NCBI RefSeq assembly: GCF_001429285.1
Contig: NZ_LMJJ01000042.1
Span: forward strand, 186,001 to 250,000
Length of the DNA stretch: 64,000 nucleotides
Reading direction: 5' to 3'
Source of the DNA: Ensifer sp. Root278
Lineage (GTDB): Bacteria > Pseudomonadota > Alphaproteobacteria > Rhizobiales > Rhizobiaceae
Positions 40,140-49,862 of the stretch are shown piece by piece. The notes beneath the pieces were generated by a model, which was not told where the DNA came from, did no database searches, and saw nothing but the letters and a program-made list of their open reading frames with translations. Both the position numbers and the translations under genes were made by a program. Position 1 is the first letter of the stretch. Every line of letters starts with the position of its first letter.

Positions 40140-41021
40140 ATGCCTTCACTTAAGGATCTGAAGAACCGGATCGCCTCCGTCAAGGCGACGCAGAAGATCA
40201 CCAAGGCGATGAAAATGGTCGCCGCGGCGAAGCTTCGGCGTGCGCAGGAGGCGGCCGAGGCCGCCCGGCCTTACTCGCAGCGCATGGCTACCGTTCTCGC
40301 CAACATCGCCCAGGCGGTTGGTGCGGACGACAGCGCGCCTGCCCTGATGACCGGAACCGGCAAGGACGATACGCACCTTCTGGTCGTCTGCACGGCTGAA
40401 CGCGGCCTTTGCGGCGGCTTCAACTCGCAGATCGCCCGTCATGCCCGCGACCACGTTCGCAAGCTGCTCGCAGCCGGCAAGACGGTCAAGATCATCTGCG
40501 TGGGCAAGAAGGGCTTCGATATTCTGCGTCGCGAATTCGCGTCGCTGATCATCGATCGTGTCGACCTGCGTGAAGTCAAGAAGATCGGCTTCGAAAACGC
40601 CGACCAGATTGGCCACAAGGTCATCGCGCTCTTCGAAAAGGGCGAGTTCGATGTCTGCACGCTGTTCTACTCCGAGTTCAAGTCCGTTATCGCCCAGATT
40701 CCGACGGCTCAGCAGCTGATCCCCGCTTCGGCCGGCCCGGTCGCAGCGCAAGCATCGGATGCTTCGGCCGTCTATGAATATGAGCCGGACGCGGGCGCGA
40801 TCCTGAGCGACCTCATTCCGCGCAACATTTCCGTGCAGATCTTCCGGGCCCTGCTCGAGAACGTCGCCGGCGAAATGGGCGCGAAGATGAGCGCGATGGA
40901 CAATGCGACGCGCAATGCTGGTGAGATGATCAACAAGTTGACGCTGAACTATAACCGTCAGCGCCAGGCTCAGATCACCAAGGAACTCATTGAAATCATC
41001 TCGGGCGCGGAAGCGCTCTAA
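40140..41021 (+). CDS. atpG: ATP synthase F1 gamma subunit
   Basis: A 293-residue central-stalk rotor subunit. The N-terminal helix [20 protein letters not shown] and [15 protein letters not shown], the turn [14 protein letters not shown], and the C-terminal helix [20 protein letters not shown] are the family hallmarks. It sits 27 nt after atpA and 24 nt before atpD. Confidence 0.98.
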   Translation: MPSLKDLKNRIASVKATQKITKAMKMVAAAKLRRAQEAAEAARPYSQRMATVLANIAQAVGADDSAPALMTGTGKDDTHLLVVCTAERGLCGGFNSQIARHARDHVRKLLAAGKTVKIICVGKKGFDILRREFASLIIDRVDLREVKKIGFENADQIGHKVIALFEKGEFDVCTLFYSEFKSVIAQIPTAQQLIPASAGPVAAQASDASAVYEYEPDAGAILSDLIPRNISVQIFRALLENVAGEMGAKMSAMDNATRNAGEMINKLTLNYNRQRQAQITKELIEIISGAEAL

Positions 41022-42563
<1,542 letters not shown>

Positions 42564-42575
42564 TTGCACTGTTAA

Positions 42576-42605
42576 GCCTCGGCGCGATCCAAGCGCCGAG
42601 GCTTT
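42576..42605 (+). terminator. Strong hairpin between atpD and atpC
   Basis: GCCTCGGCGC (42576-42585) and GCGCCGAGGC (42593-42602) form a perfect 10-bp stem with a 7-nt loop, then only TTT. As the T tract is short it probably causes partial termination, or protects the atpHAGD mRNA. Confidence 0.6.
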
Positions 42606-42676
42606 CATCCTGCCTTATCAGAAGGCAGGGAAGACATGCACAGCCGCCTTTTAGGTGGCGCGCCCACGAGAAGTGA

Positions 42677-43084
42677 ATGGTCATGGCCGATTTCAACTTT
42701 GAGCTTGTTTCCCCCGAGCGCCTGCTCCTCTCCGAAAAGGTGACGGAAGTCGTCATTCCGGCGACCGAGGGCGAGATGACCGTGATGGCCAATCACGCTC
42801 CGACGATGACGACGGTCAAGCCCGGCGTGGTCACGGTGAAGACGGCTGACGGCAAGACCGAGCGCTTTGCTGTGTTCGGCGGCTTTGCCGACATCCTGCC
42901 GACCGGCTGCACGCTTTTGGCCGAGTCCGCCGTCCACGTCGACGAACTCGACCGTACGGTTCTTGAAAACCGCATCGATGCGGTTCGTGCCGAGCTGGAA
43001 GGCGCCGGCGACGAGAAGAAGACCCGTCTCGAGCAGTTCGTCGCCGAACTGACGAAGCTCGGCGAGATCGTGATCCCGGCCTGA
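42677..43084 (+). CDS. atpC: ATP synthase F1 epsilon subunit
   Basis: A 135-residue rotor/regulatory subunit. The N-terminal beta sandwich has FELVSPERLLLSEKVTEVVIPATEGEMTVMANHAPTMTT, shown here in parts: FELVSPERLLLSEKVTEV, then GEMTVMANHAPTMT; a C-terminal helical hairpin (about 95-130) follows. Start: ATG 42677, or ATG 42683 two codons later (MADFNFEL). It is separated from atpD by 113 nt containing a hairpin, and its own terminator follows at 43120. Confidence 0.95.
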   Translation: MVMADFNFELVSPERLLLSEKVTEVVIPATEGEMTVMANHAPTMTTVKPGVVTVKTADGKTERFAVFGGFADILPTGCTLLAESAVHVDELDRTVLENRIDAVRAELEGAGDEKKTRLEQFVAELTKLGEIVIPA

Positions 43085-43119
43085 AAGGGACACCCGGAAG
43101 GGTAATGCAAATCCGAAAG

Positions 43120-43143
43120 CCCCGCCTTCGTGCGGGGTTTTTT
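43120..43143 (+). terminator. Rho-independent terminator after atpC
   Basis: CCCCGC (43120-43125) and GCGGGG (43132-43137) with a 6-nt loop, followed by six T. This ends the ATP synthase operon. Confidence 0.9.
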
Positions 43144-43181
43144 GTTGATCGCGAGTTCTTTGCCGTGACGCTTCGCTTAAG

Positions 43182-43229
43182 TGGAGCGGGATGCGGGCGG
43201 ACAACCGTATACCCTTCCTCATCAGTATT
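43182..43229. repeat. Rhizobial-type intergenic palindrome (copy 4)
   Basis: GGAGCGGGATGCGGGCGG followed by ACAACCGTATACCCTTCCTCAT matches the layout of the 2285-2334 element, with a partly decayed right arm. It lies between atpC and the mannose-1-phosphate guanylyltransferase gene. Confidence 0.65.
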
Positions 43230-43338
43230 AGCCTTCGCGTCGGTGAATGGCTTGCCCGGATCGGCGCTTTAGCTATTCTTCATCAGAAGCCCTTTATTGG
43301 TCCCTGAAAGTTCAGCTCAAAGAAGAAGAGGCGCCGGC

Positions 43339-44766
43339 ATGACGTCAAAGATTGTTCCGGTGATCATGGCGGGCGGGCGCGGCACCCGTTTGTGGCCGCT
43401 CTCTCGCGCCGCCGCTCCGAAGCAATTCCTGCAGATCCTTTCCGATCGTTCACTGTTCCAGCAGACGCTGGAGCGCGTGCGCGACGCCGGCCAGTTCGAG
43501 CCGGCCATCATCGTCACCAACAGCGACTTTCGCTTCATCGTCGCGGAGCAGGCGCGGGCGATCGACGTACATCTGGGCGACATCCTCCTTGAGCCGGTTG
43601 CACGCAACACAGCGCCGGCGCTGACTGCCGCGGCTTTCCAGGTACTCAGCCGTTACGGCAAGGGTGCGGTCATGCAGGTGCTTGCTTCTGACCATGAGAT
43701 CGATGCCGGCGAGGTCTACAGGGATTGCATACTCAGGGCGCACCAGGCCGCCCGCCACGGAGAACTGGTGACCTTCGGCATCACGCCGACGGAACCGGCG
43801 ACCGGCTACGGCTACATCGAGCGCGGCGAAGAACTGACGGCTGGCACGAACCGTGTGGCGCGGTTCGTCGAGAAGCCGGACCGCGCCAAAGCCGAGGCAA
43901 TGCTCGAGACCGGGCGCTACCTCTGGAACTCCGGCATGTTCATGCTGCCGGTAAAGCACTTTCTTGATGAGATGAAGCGCCACGCGCCCCAGGTCTGGGA
44001 AGCGACGAAGCTCGCGGTGGAAGGGGCTCAGAAGGATCTCGACTTCACCCGGCTGCACGCGGCGAGCTTTGCCGCTGCGCCTGATATCTCCGTCGATTAT
44101 GCGGTCTTTGAAAAGACTGAGCGGGCGGCCGTGGTGCCGTCTTCCTTCCTCTGGTCCGATCTCGGCAGCTGGGACGCGGTCTGGAAGACGGGAGAAAAGG
44201 ACGGCGACGGCAATGTCGTCACCGACAAGGCCACGGTGTCGAACACGCGCAATTCGCTGGTCCTGTCGCGCGACATTCACCTTGCAGTTCAAGGGCTGGA
44301 CGATGTCGCCGTCATTGCCGGCGAGGATGCCGTCTATGTCGGACGGCTGGCCGACAGCCAGAGCGTCGGTTCCATCGTCAAGACGCTGGCGAAGTCGCCA
44401 CAGACGGCGGTGCTGACCGAGATCCACCCGACGTCCTATCGCCCCTGGGGGGCGGTCGCGGCCATTTCGGACGGAGAACGCTTTGCCGTCAAACGTCTGC
44501 GCGTGAACCCCGGCAAGAAGATCTCACTGCAGAAGCATCATCATCGGGCGGAACATTGGATCGTGGTGCGCGGCACTGCGGAGATCACGATGTCCGGGGA
44601 AACGCGAATGCTGCACGAGAATGAGTCGGTCTATATTCCGCCGGGGATCGTGCACCGGCTTCACAACCCGGGCAAAATCCCGCTGGAACTGATCGAGGTG
44701 CGCACCGGCTCCTATCTCGGCGAAGATGACATCATCCGTATCGAGGACGAATTCGGCCGAAGCTAA
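43339..44766 (+). CDS. manC: Mannose-1-phosphate guanylyltransferase / mannose-6-phosphate isomerase
   Basis: A 475-residue bifunctional-type enzyme of GDP-mannose synthesis for exopolysaccharide or LPS. The N-terminal nucleotidyltransferase has VPVIMAGGRGTRLWPLSR and FVEKPDRAKAEAML with the LWNSGMFML motif; the C-terminal cupin domain has RPWGAVAAISDGERFAVKRL, VNPGKKISLQKHHHRAEHW and YIPPGIVHRLHNPG. Whether the isomerase half is active is not shown. The start at 43339 (MTSKIVPVIMAGG) is preceded by AGAAGAGG. Symbol choice (manC/noeJ type) follows domain layout. Confidence 0.93.
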   Translation: MTSKIVPVIMAGGRGTRLWPLSRAAAPKQFLQILSDRSLFQQTLERVRDAGQFEPAIIVTNSDFRFIVAEQARAIDVHLGDILLEPVARNTAPALTAAAFQVLSRYGKGAVMQVLASDHEIDAGEVYRDCILRAHQAARHGELVTFGITPTEPATGYGYIERGEELTAGTNRVARFVEKPDRAKAEAMLETGRYLWNSGMFMLPVKHFLDEMKRHAPQVWEATKLAVEGAQKDLDFTRLHAASFAAAPDISVDYAVFEKTERAAVVPSSFLWSDLGSWDAVWKTGEKDGDGNVVTDKATVSNTRNSLVLSRDIHLAVQGLDDVAVIAGEDAVYVGRLADSQSVGSIVKTLAKSPQTAVLTEIHPTSYRPWGAVAAISDGERFAVKRLRVNPGKKISLQKHHHRAEHWIVVRGTAEITMSGETRMLHENESVYIPPGIVHRLHNPGKIPLELIEVRTGSYLGEDDIIRIEDEFGRS

Positions 44767-44850
44767 GGGGTATCCGTCAAAGTGCTACGGCGACCTTTGT
44801 GCGCGTCTGATACGACGCGGCGCCGCAGGCCCGAATGATCGGACGACACG

Positions 44851-44880
44851 AAAAAAGCCCGGGCCAAGACCCGGGCTTTG
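44851..44880. terminator. Bidirectional terminator downstream of manC
   Basis: AAAGCCCGGG (44854-44863) and CCCGGGCTTT (44870-44879) with loop CCAAGA; a run of six A on the left gives a T tract for the minus-strand gene. A second small hairpin GAGCGGGAC/GTCCCGCTC follows at 44890-44911. Confidence 0.85.
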
Positions 44881-44939
44881 CGTAGGTGAGAGCGGGACGT
44901 CTGTCCCGCTCCAAATTCGGCACGCTTATAGCTGAAGGA

Positions 44940-46043
44940 TCAGCCGGCGACGCGCTCGGTTTCGCCCTTCTGAGCGTAGTAGTGGCCGAAGCGGTTTGCG
45001 AGGAAGGTGTCGAGGCTGATGTCTTCCTGGCGAACGAAGCCCTTGGAGGCGATCTTGCCTTCGGCGAGCAGGTCGAGCACGGCGCAGATGCTGCCTGCCG
45101 TGGTGATCTGGATACCGCTCTGCATGCGGCCGGCAACGACGCCGCTATAGACCTTGTTGGCGTAGGTTTCCTGGATCAGGCGGCCGCTGCGGAAGCCCGA
45201 AACCGTAACGAAGATCACGACGACGTCCTGGGTGGTGGTCGGCAGGGCGTTCTCGAAGATGTCCTTGAGGACTTCGCGGCGGTGGCGCAGGCCGAGGTCG
45301 TTGAGGAGCGCCTTCATGATGGCGGCATGGCCCGGATAGCGGATCGTCTTGTAGTTAAGCGTGCGAACCTTGCCCTTCAGCGTTTCGCAGAGGGTGCCGA
45401 GACCGCCCGAGGTGTTGAAGGCTTCATAGGTGACGCCGTCGAGCGAGAATTCTTCGCGCTCTTCCATGGCCGGCACTTCGATGAGGTTGTTTTCGACGAT
45501 CGCTTCGCAGGGCTCGATATATTCGTTGATAACGCCGTCGGTGCTCCAGGTGAGATTGTAGTTGAGCGCGTTCGACGGGTACTGCGGCAGGGCGCCAACG
45601 CGCATGCGCACGCTTTCCAGCGTCTCAAAGTGGCTGGCGAGATCGTTGGCGACGATCGAGATGAAGCCCGGTGCGAGGCCGCACTGCGGGATGAAGGCGG
45701 TGTTGGCCTTGGCGGCGATCGCCTTGACCTGGCGGGTGGATTCGACGTCTTCGGTCAGGTCCAGGTAGTGGATGCCGGCTTCAGCAGCGGCTTCGGCGAT
45801 TGCGACCGTCAGGTGGAACGGAGCGGCGCTGAGGACGGCGAACTTGCCCGAGAGAAGAGCGACGAGCTGCTTCTTGTCGGCGATATCGACCGTCGCGGTC
45901 GTGATGGCAGCGTGCTTTTCCACCTGCTCCAGCTGTTCGGCGCTGCGGTCGGCGACGCAGACGCTGTAGTCGCCGGTATGGGCGAGCATGCGAGCGATGG
46001 TGGAGCCGATCTTGCCTGCTCCGATGACGACGATATTCTTCAT
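44940..46043 (-). CDS. Saccharopine/lysine 6-dehydrogenase-like oxidoreductase
   Basis: A 367-residue NAD(P)-dependent enzyme of the saccharopine dehydrogenase family. The Rossmann motif is KNIVVIGAGKIGSTIARML; AAPFHLTVAIAEAAAEAGIHYLDLTED and FIPQCGLAPGFISIVAND are the conserved substrate-side motifs. Its single-domain length of about 367 matches lysine 6-dehydrogenases and related carboxynorspermidine-type enzymes. It diverges from an Lrp/AsnC-type regulator, an arrangement usual for amino-acid catabolic genes, which supports a lysine-related role; this remains inference. The ATG at 46043 is preceded by GGGGGAAAGA. Confidence 0.8.
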   Translation of the reverse strand: MKNIVVIGAGKIGSTIARMLAHTGDYSVCVADRSAEQLEQVEKHAAITTATVDIADKKQLVALLSGKFAVLSAAPFHLTVAIAEAAAEAGIHYLDLTEDVESTRQVKAIAAKANTAFIPQCGLAPGFISIVANDLASHFETLESVRMRVGALPQYPSNALNYNLTWSTDGVINEYIEPCEAIVENNLIEVPAMEEREEFSLDGVTYEAFNTSGGLGTLCETLKGKVRTLNYKTIRYPGHAAIMKALLNDLGLRHRREVLKDIFENALPTTTQDVVVIFVTVSGFRSGRLIQETYANKVYSGVVAGRMQSGIQITTAGSICAVLDLLAEGKIASKGFVRQEDISLDTFLANRFGHYYAQKGETERVAG

Positions 46044-46168
46044 TCTTTCCCCCAGGGCATGAGAACTGTGTGTGCCCCTATTGTCGTGGGAGGGGTGGTT
46101 GATTTGAAGCGCCGAAACGACTAAATCGCCTATAGATATTCGGCAGATTGCCCAACAGGACCGACGAA

Positions 46169-46600
46169 ATGCAAATCACGGACAAGGATCGAGAGCTCCT
46201 CGCCGTCCTCAGCGAAAATGCCCGCATGCCGACGGCGACGATCGCGCGCCGGCTCGGCCTGTCGCGCACGACAGTGCAGGCGAGGATCGAGCGGTTGGAG
46301 CGCGAGGGAATCATCGCCGGCTACGGCGTGCGCCTGTCGGAGAGCTACGAGAAGGGGCTGGTCAAGGCGCATGTGCTGATCACCATCGCGCCGCGGGCGC
46401 TGAGCCGCGTGACCCCTGAACTCAGTGCCATCCGTGAAATCCAGACGCTGCATTCTGTCAGCGGCAGTTTCGATCTTATCGCCGTGGTCGCGGCGACGTC
46501 GATCAGCGAACTTGATCTTCTGATCGACCGCATCGGCGAGATCGACGGCGTCGACCGGACGCTTTCTTCGATTATCCTTTCGACCCGGATCGATCGGTAG
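46169..46600 (+). CDS. Lrp/AsnC-family transcriptional regulator
   Basis: A 143-residue regulator with an N-terminal helix-turn-helix (LLAVLSENARMPTATIARRL, then LSRTTVQARIERLEREGII) and a C-terminal RAM ligand-binding domain (VKAHVLITIAPRALSRV, HSVSGSFDLIAVVAATS). The start is ATG 46169, with AGGA 8 nt upstream; a TTG at 46148 also lies in frame. It diverges across 125 bp from the saccharopine/lysine-dehydrogenase-like gene and probably controls it in response to an amino acid, likely lysine (inference). Confidence 0.9.
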   Translation: MQITDKDRELLAVLSENARMPTATIARRLGLSRTTVQARIERLEREGIIAGYGVRLSESYEKGLVKAHVLITIAPRALSRVTPELSAIREIQTLHSVSGSFDLIAVVAATSISELDLLIDRIGEIDGVDRTLSSIILSTRIDR

Positions 46601-46636
46601 GCCGTTGCTTTCCTAAGTCAGCGAGCGACGGAATCG

Positions 46637-47560
46637 TCATGGCGCATGACCCGCGGAGGGCTTCTCGCCGAGCGTGGCGTCCGTCGCTGGCTCCTTCCCA
46701 TTCGGCACTTTTGCCGGCACGTTCCAGTCTGTCGGGCCCTTGACGAAGCTACGCAGTCCGGCATCGCCATAGGCGAGCCATTTGCTCCGGTCGAAGTAAA
46801 GCTCGGCAATGCTCTTCGGCCGCGCGCGCGGCTGGTTGGCAAGGAAGTTAAAGCGCGGCGTCACCTCGTCGGACTCGCGCTTGAACTGGATGCGGCTGCC
46901 GAAACGCTTGAGATCGAATTCCTTCAGCGCCTGGATTTGCAGGGTGACGCTTGCGGCATCGGCCCAGCGCACGTGGTCGAGGAACACCGCCGCTGCCCGC
47001 GCCGCTGCCGTGGTCACGGCCTGGCGGTCCTCCGGTCGCTCGATGTTGAGCTTGACGCGGAAGGAGGTGATTTCCTCCTCGCCGCTGCCTTTGACGAAGA
47101 TGAAGATCGATGAGGGCTTGTCCTCGCCCGGACGCGGGAAGGAGACGAGTGACGAACATTCCCATTGGGCACGCTCACCGGCACCGGCTTTCCATTCGAG
47201 TTCGCGAAAGCCGGCGTCGCGCAACTCGTCGCAGAGCGCCTTGGGATCGCTGCGGATGACGCGCAGGAACTGCTGCTCCGGCGTCTGCAGATCCTGGAAG
47301 GTCCAGGCGGGCAGGGCGATGCGTGGCGGTTCGCGCCTTGCCGGCTTCTCGGCCGTCGATTCGGAGGGCTTGCTCTTCGCCAGGAAGGTCGTCGGCAGAC
47401 CCAATGCCACGAGAACTTTCTTGAGGTTGCGCTGTTCGTTGGCAAGCAGGGCCGTCGCGAGAATGGCGGTGACGATCAGGATGAGAGCGACGAGAAAGAA
47501 GCGCAGTCCCGTCCGACCGGCAGGCTTTGGAGCCGGCGTCTTGCCACGGGGCGTGCTCAT
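46637..47560 (-). CDS. Membrane-anchored protein of unknown function
   Basis: A 307-residue protein with a basic, Pro-rich cytoplasmic start (MSTPRGKTPAPKPAG), one membrane helix (about 20-42, FFLVALILIVTAILATALL), and a periplasmic domain. The domain has two Cys (ALCDELRDAG and WECSSLVSF) spaced to form a disulfide and a conserved-looking FLDHVRWADAASVTLQIQAL segment. It may belong to DUF6030, a rhizobial family, but I am not certain. The tail (about 285-307) is low complexity. Function unknown. Confidence 0.7.
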   Translation of the reverse strand: MSTPRGKTPAPKPAGRTGLRFFLVALILIVTAILATALLANEQRNLKKVLVALGLPTTFLAKSKPSESTAEKPARREPPRIALPAWTFQDLQTPEQQFLRVIRSDPKALCDELRDAGFRELEWKAGAGERAQWECSSLVSFPRPGEDKPSSIFIFVKGSGEEEITSFRVKLNIERPEDRQAVTTAAARAAAVFLDHVRWADAASVTLQIQALKEFDLKRFGSRIQFKRESDEVTPRFNFLANQPRARPKSIAELYFDRSKWLAYGDAGLRSFVKGPTDWNVPAKVPNGKEPATDATLGEKPSAGHAP

Positions 47561-47825
47561 GCGGTCCCGCCTGCCCGGCGGGGTGCGATGAGGCGCGGGA
47601 CCTCCAGCAAAAGATGATCGGTCGGCCGGGCTTCCATGATCTCAAGCTATCAACGGGTCTAGGCCTTCTTCATCCTCGAAATCCGTCGCGGCGGCAATAT
47701 GCAACCGCCGATATCGGCAAGCGACTGTCACGTCTCAACACAACGCGCCGCTGAGCGAGTGTTACGGTGAACTAGGAAGTTGAAATTCGGGGACGATCCC
47801 ATAGCTTGCTGGACGCAAACATCGA

Positions 47826-48743
47826 ATGGAATACGTCATGGCAAACCCGAATTCAGCCGAGCTTGCGATCGATGCGTCGCTGGTACGGCGGCTGATCGCG
47901 ACACAGTTTCCGCGATGGTCGGATCTTGCGGTGCGCCCGATCGAGCCCGGCGGCTGGGACAACAGAAGCTTCCGGCTCGGCGAGCAGATGACCGTGCGCC
48001 TTCCAAGCGCCGAGCGCTATGTGCTGCAAGTGGAAAAGGAGCACCGCTGGCTGCCGCGGCTGGCTCCCCAATTGCCGCTGCCCATTCCCGTGCCGCTTGC
48101 CAAGGGCACGCCGGGAGAAGGCTTTCCCTGGCCCTGGTCTGTCTACCGCTGGCTTCAGGGGGAAACATTGGTGGTGGAACGGGTCGCAGATCTCGGGCAA
48201 GTGGCGAAGGATCTCACGCGGTTTCTGCGCGCCTTGCGGCAGGCGGATGCTGCGAGTGGGCCTTTGCCCGGCGACCATAACTTCCACCGCGGCGGTCCGC
48301 CTGCCTTCTATGACGAGCAGACACGTCAGGCGCTCCCACTGCTTGAGGGACAGGTCGACACGGCGGCGGCCAGAGAGGTCTGGGAAGCGGCCCTTGCTGC
48401 GCCATTCGAGGGGACGCCCGTCTGGTTTCACGGCGATATCGCCTGGGGCAACCTGTTGGTCGCGCAGGGTCGCTTGAGCGCGGTCATCGATTTCGGCACT
48501 TCGGGTGTCGGCGACCCCGCCTGCGATCTGGCGATCGCCTGGACGTTCTTCCATGGCGAGAGCCGCGAGGTCTTCCGTCATGGCATGGCACTCGATCGCG
48601 GTGCCTGGGCCCGCGGGCGTGGCTGGACCCTGTGGAAGGCGCTGATCGTGCTTGCCGGCATGACCGGCGCACCTGCAAGCGAGCAGGCAAAGCAGCGCAC
48701 GGTGATCGAAGACGTGCTTGCGGATCATCGCCGCTTCGGCTAG
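47826..48743 (+). CDS. APH-fold phosphotransferase (aminoglycoside phosphotransferase family)
   Basis: A 305-residue kinase-like protein of the aminoglycoside phosphotransferase/choline-kinase superfamily. It has IEPGGWDNRSFRLGEQMTVRLP (nucleotide-binding strands), FPWPWSVYRWLQGE at the hinge, the Brenner-type catalytic motif WFHGDIAWGNLLV, and the metal-binding DFGTSGVGDPACDLAIAW. Chromosomal members seldom confer drug resistance and often phosphorylate small metabolites; the substrate is unknown here. Start ATG 47826, or ATG 47838 (MANPNSAE). Confidence 0.88.
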   Translation: MEYVMANPNSAELAIDASLVRRLIATQFPRWSDLAVRPIEPGGWDNRSFRLGEQMTVRLPSAERYVLQVEKEHRWLPRLAPQLPLPIPVPLAKGTPGEGFPWPWSVYRWLQGETLVVERVADLGQVAKDLTRFLRALRQADAASGPLPGDHNFHRGGPPAFYDEQTRQALPLLEGQVDTAAAREVWEAALAAPFEGTPVWFHGDIAWGNLLVAQGRLSAVIDFGTSGVGDPACDLAIAWTFFHGESREVFRHGMALDRGAWARGRGWTLWKALIVLAGMTGAPASEQAKQRTVIEDVLADHRRFG

Positions 48744-48772
48744 CGCCCAAGCCACGATCGGGGGCAAGCCAG

Positions 48773-48801
48773 CTTGACCCCGCTGCAAATTGCCTCTAGG
48801 T
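48773..48801 (+). promoter_or_regulatory. Candidate sigma-70 promoter for the orphan atpB
   Basis: CTTGAC (48773-48778), a 17-nt spacer, and CTAGGT (48796-48801) match the rhizobial housekeeping consensus CTTGAC-N17-CTATAT at 10 of 12 positions or nearly so. It would give a leader of about 265 nt before atpB. Confidence 0.45.
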
Positions 48802-48851
48802 CAGGCGCACGCGGGACGACCCGCGTCGGTGCTTCGCCTGGGGACGGCCCC

Positions 48852-48871
48852 AGTATCTCGACCGAGATACT
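48852..48871. promoter_or_regulatory. 9-bp perfect palindrome in the atpB leader
   Basis: AGTATCTCG (48852-48860) and CGAGATACT (48863-48871) flank AC. It lies about 50 bp after the candidate promoter, a position suited to a repressor operator or an mRNA hairpin. Confidence 0.5.
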
Positions 48872-49073
48872 TGGAGTCGATCGCATCATGCAGCCCCAAA
48901 GCTCGCGGCACGTCCGCGCGACCTTTCCCTTTATTGAACAGCCTAGTCATTCCATCGGAAGCAATCGCTTCGTGGAACGATCTCGGCCGCCGATCGCTTG
49001 TCCAACACATTGACGCGCCGGCGGCCGCCGACGCGCGCCGCCGATGCGTCTCCGCCAACACATGAGGTTGATG

Positions 49074-49823
49074 ATGGCCGGACCCATCGAACAATTTGAG
49101 ATCAAGTCACTCCTACCGATCGCCGAGATCGGCGGTCACCAGATCAGCTTTACCAACTCGGCCGCCTATATGGTGCTGACGGTGGCGATCGCCAGTCTGT
49201 TCCTGATCCTGTCAACGGGAAGACGCGGCCTCGTGCCGAACCGGGCGCAGTCGGCGGCCGAGATCCTCTATGAGTTTGCGGCAAAGACGCTGCGCGACAA
49301 TGCCGGCGAGAAGGGCATGCGCTTCTTCCCGCTGGTCTTCTCGCTTTTCGTGTTCATCCTCACCGCCAACCTGATCGGCATGTTCCCCTATGCCTTCACG
49401 GTGACGAGCCATATCGCGGTCACCTTCGCGCTGGCCATGCTGGTGTTCCTGACGGTCACGCTCTATGGCCTTTACCGGCACGGCTTCGGCTTCCTCAGGC
49501 TGTTCATGCCGGCGGGCGTGCCGTTGATTCTGGCGCCGATCATCATCCCGATCGAGGTGGTCTCCTACCTCTCGCGTCCCGTCAGCCACTCGGTTCGTCT
49601 ATTCGCGGTCATGCTGGCCGGCCACATCACGCTCAAGGTTTTCGCCGGTTTCGTCGTGGGCCTCAGCGGCTTTGGGGCGCTCGGGATCCTGGCCGCGGTC
49701 ATGCCGCTGCTGATGACGGTGGCGCTGACCGCGCTCGAACTGCTGATGGCGCTCATCCAGGCCTATATCTTCACCATGCTGACCTGCATGTATCTCAACG
49801 ACGCGCTCCATCCGAGCCACTGA
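49074..49823 (+). CDS. atpB: Orphan ATP synthase F0 subunit a
   Basis: A 249-residue proton-channel subunit with about five to six membrane helices. It opens [15 protein letters not shown], has [20 protein letters not shown] and [16 protein letters not shown], the essential Arg in [20 protein letters not shown], and [20 protein letters not shown], in which Glu replaces the E. coli His245 as in other alphaproteobacteria. The residue two after Phe is Val (RLFAVM) where RLFxNM is usual. No atpI, atpE or atpF gene is nearby. GAGG lies 6 nt before this ATG. It could be a second copy, or the sole atpB displaced from its operon. Confidence 0.88.
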   Translation: MAGPIEQFEIKSLLPIAEIGGHQISFTNSAAYMVLTVAIASLFLILSTGRRGLVPNRAQSAAEILYEFAAKTLRDNAGEKGMRFFPLVFSLFVFILTANLIGMFPYAFTVTSHIAVTFALAMLVFLTVTLYGLYRHGFGFLRLFMPAGVPLILAPIIIPIEVVSYLSRPVSHSVRLFAVMLAGHITLKVFAGFVVGLSGFGALGILAAVMPLLMTVALTALELLMALIQAYIFTMLTCMYLNDALHPSH

Positions 49824-49835
49824 GAACAGGCGATG

Positions 49836-49862
49836 AGGCTCCCTGCACCGGGAGCCTCTTTG
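49836..49862 (+). terminator. Rho-independent terminator after atpB
   Basis: AGGCTCCC (49836-49843) and GGGAGCCT (49850-49857), then CTTTG. It makes atpB a monocistronic unit converging on sitD. Confidence 0.75.

Larger units (their letters stand above)
48744..49073. other. 330-bp non-coding stretch upstream of the orphan atpB
   Basis: No convincing gene is seen. It contains a sigma-70-like promoter candidate (48773-48801) and a perfect palindrome (48852-48871). A short open frame across 48774-49013 has no recognisable protein features. There is no atpI, the gene usually found before atpB. Confidence 0.6.

Noticed and set aside
47826-48743. Aminoglycoside-resistance gene
   Set aside because: The APH fold is clear but the protein lies in core chromosome with no mobile context and does not look like a known resistance enzyme; a metabolic kinase is likelier.
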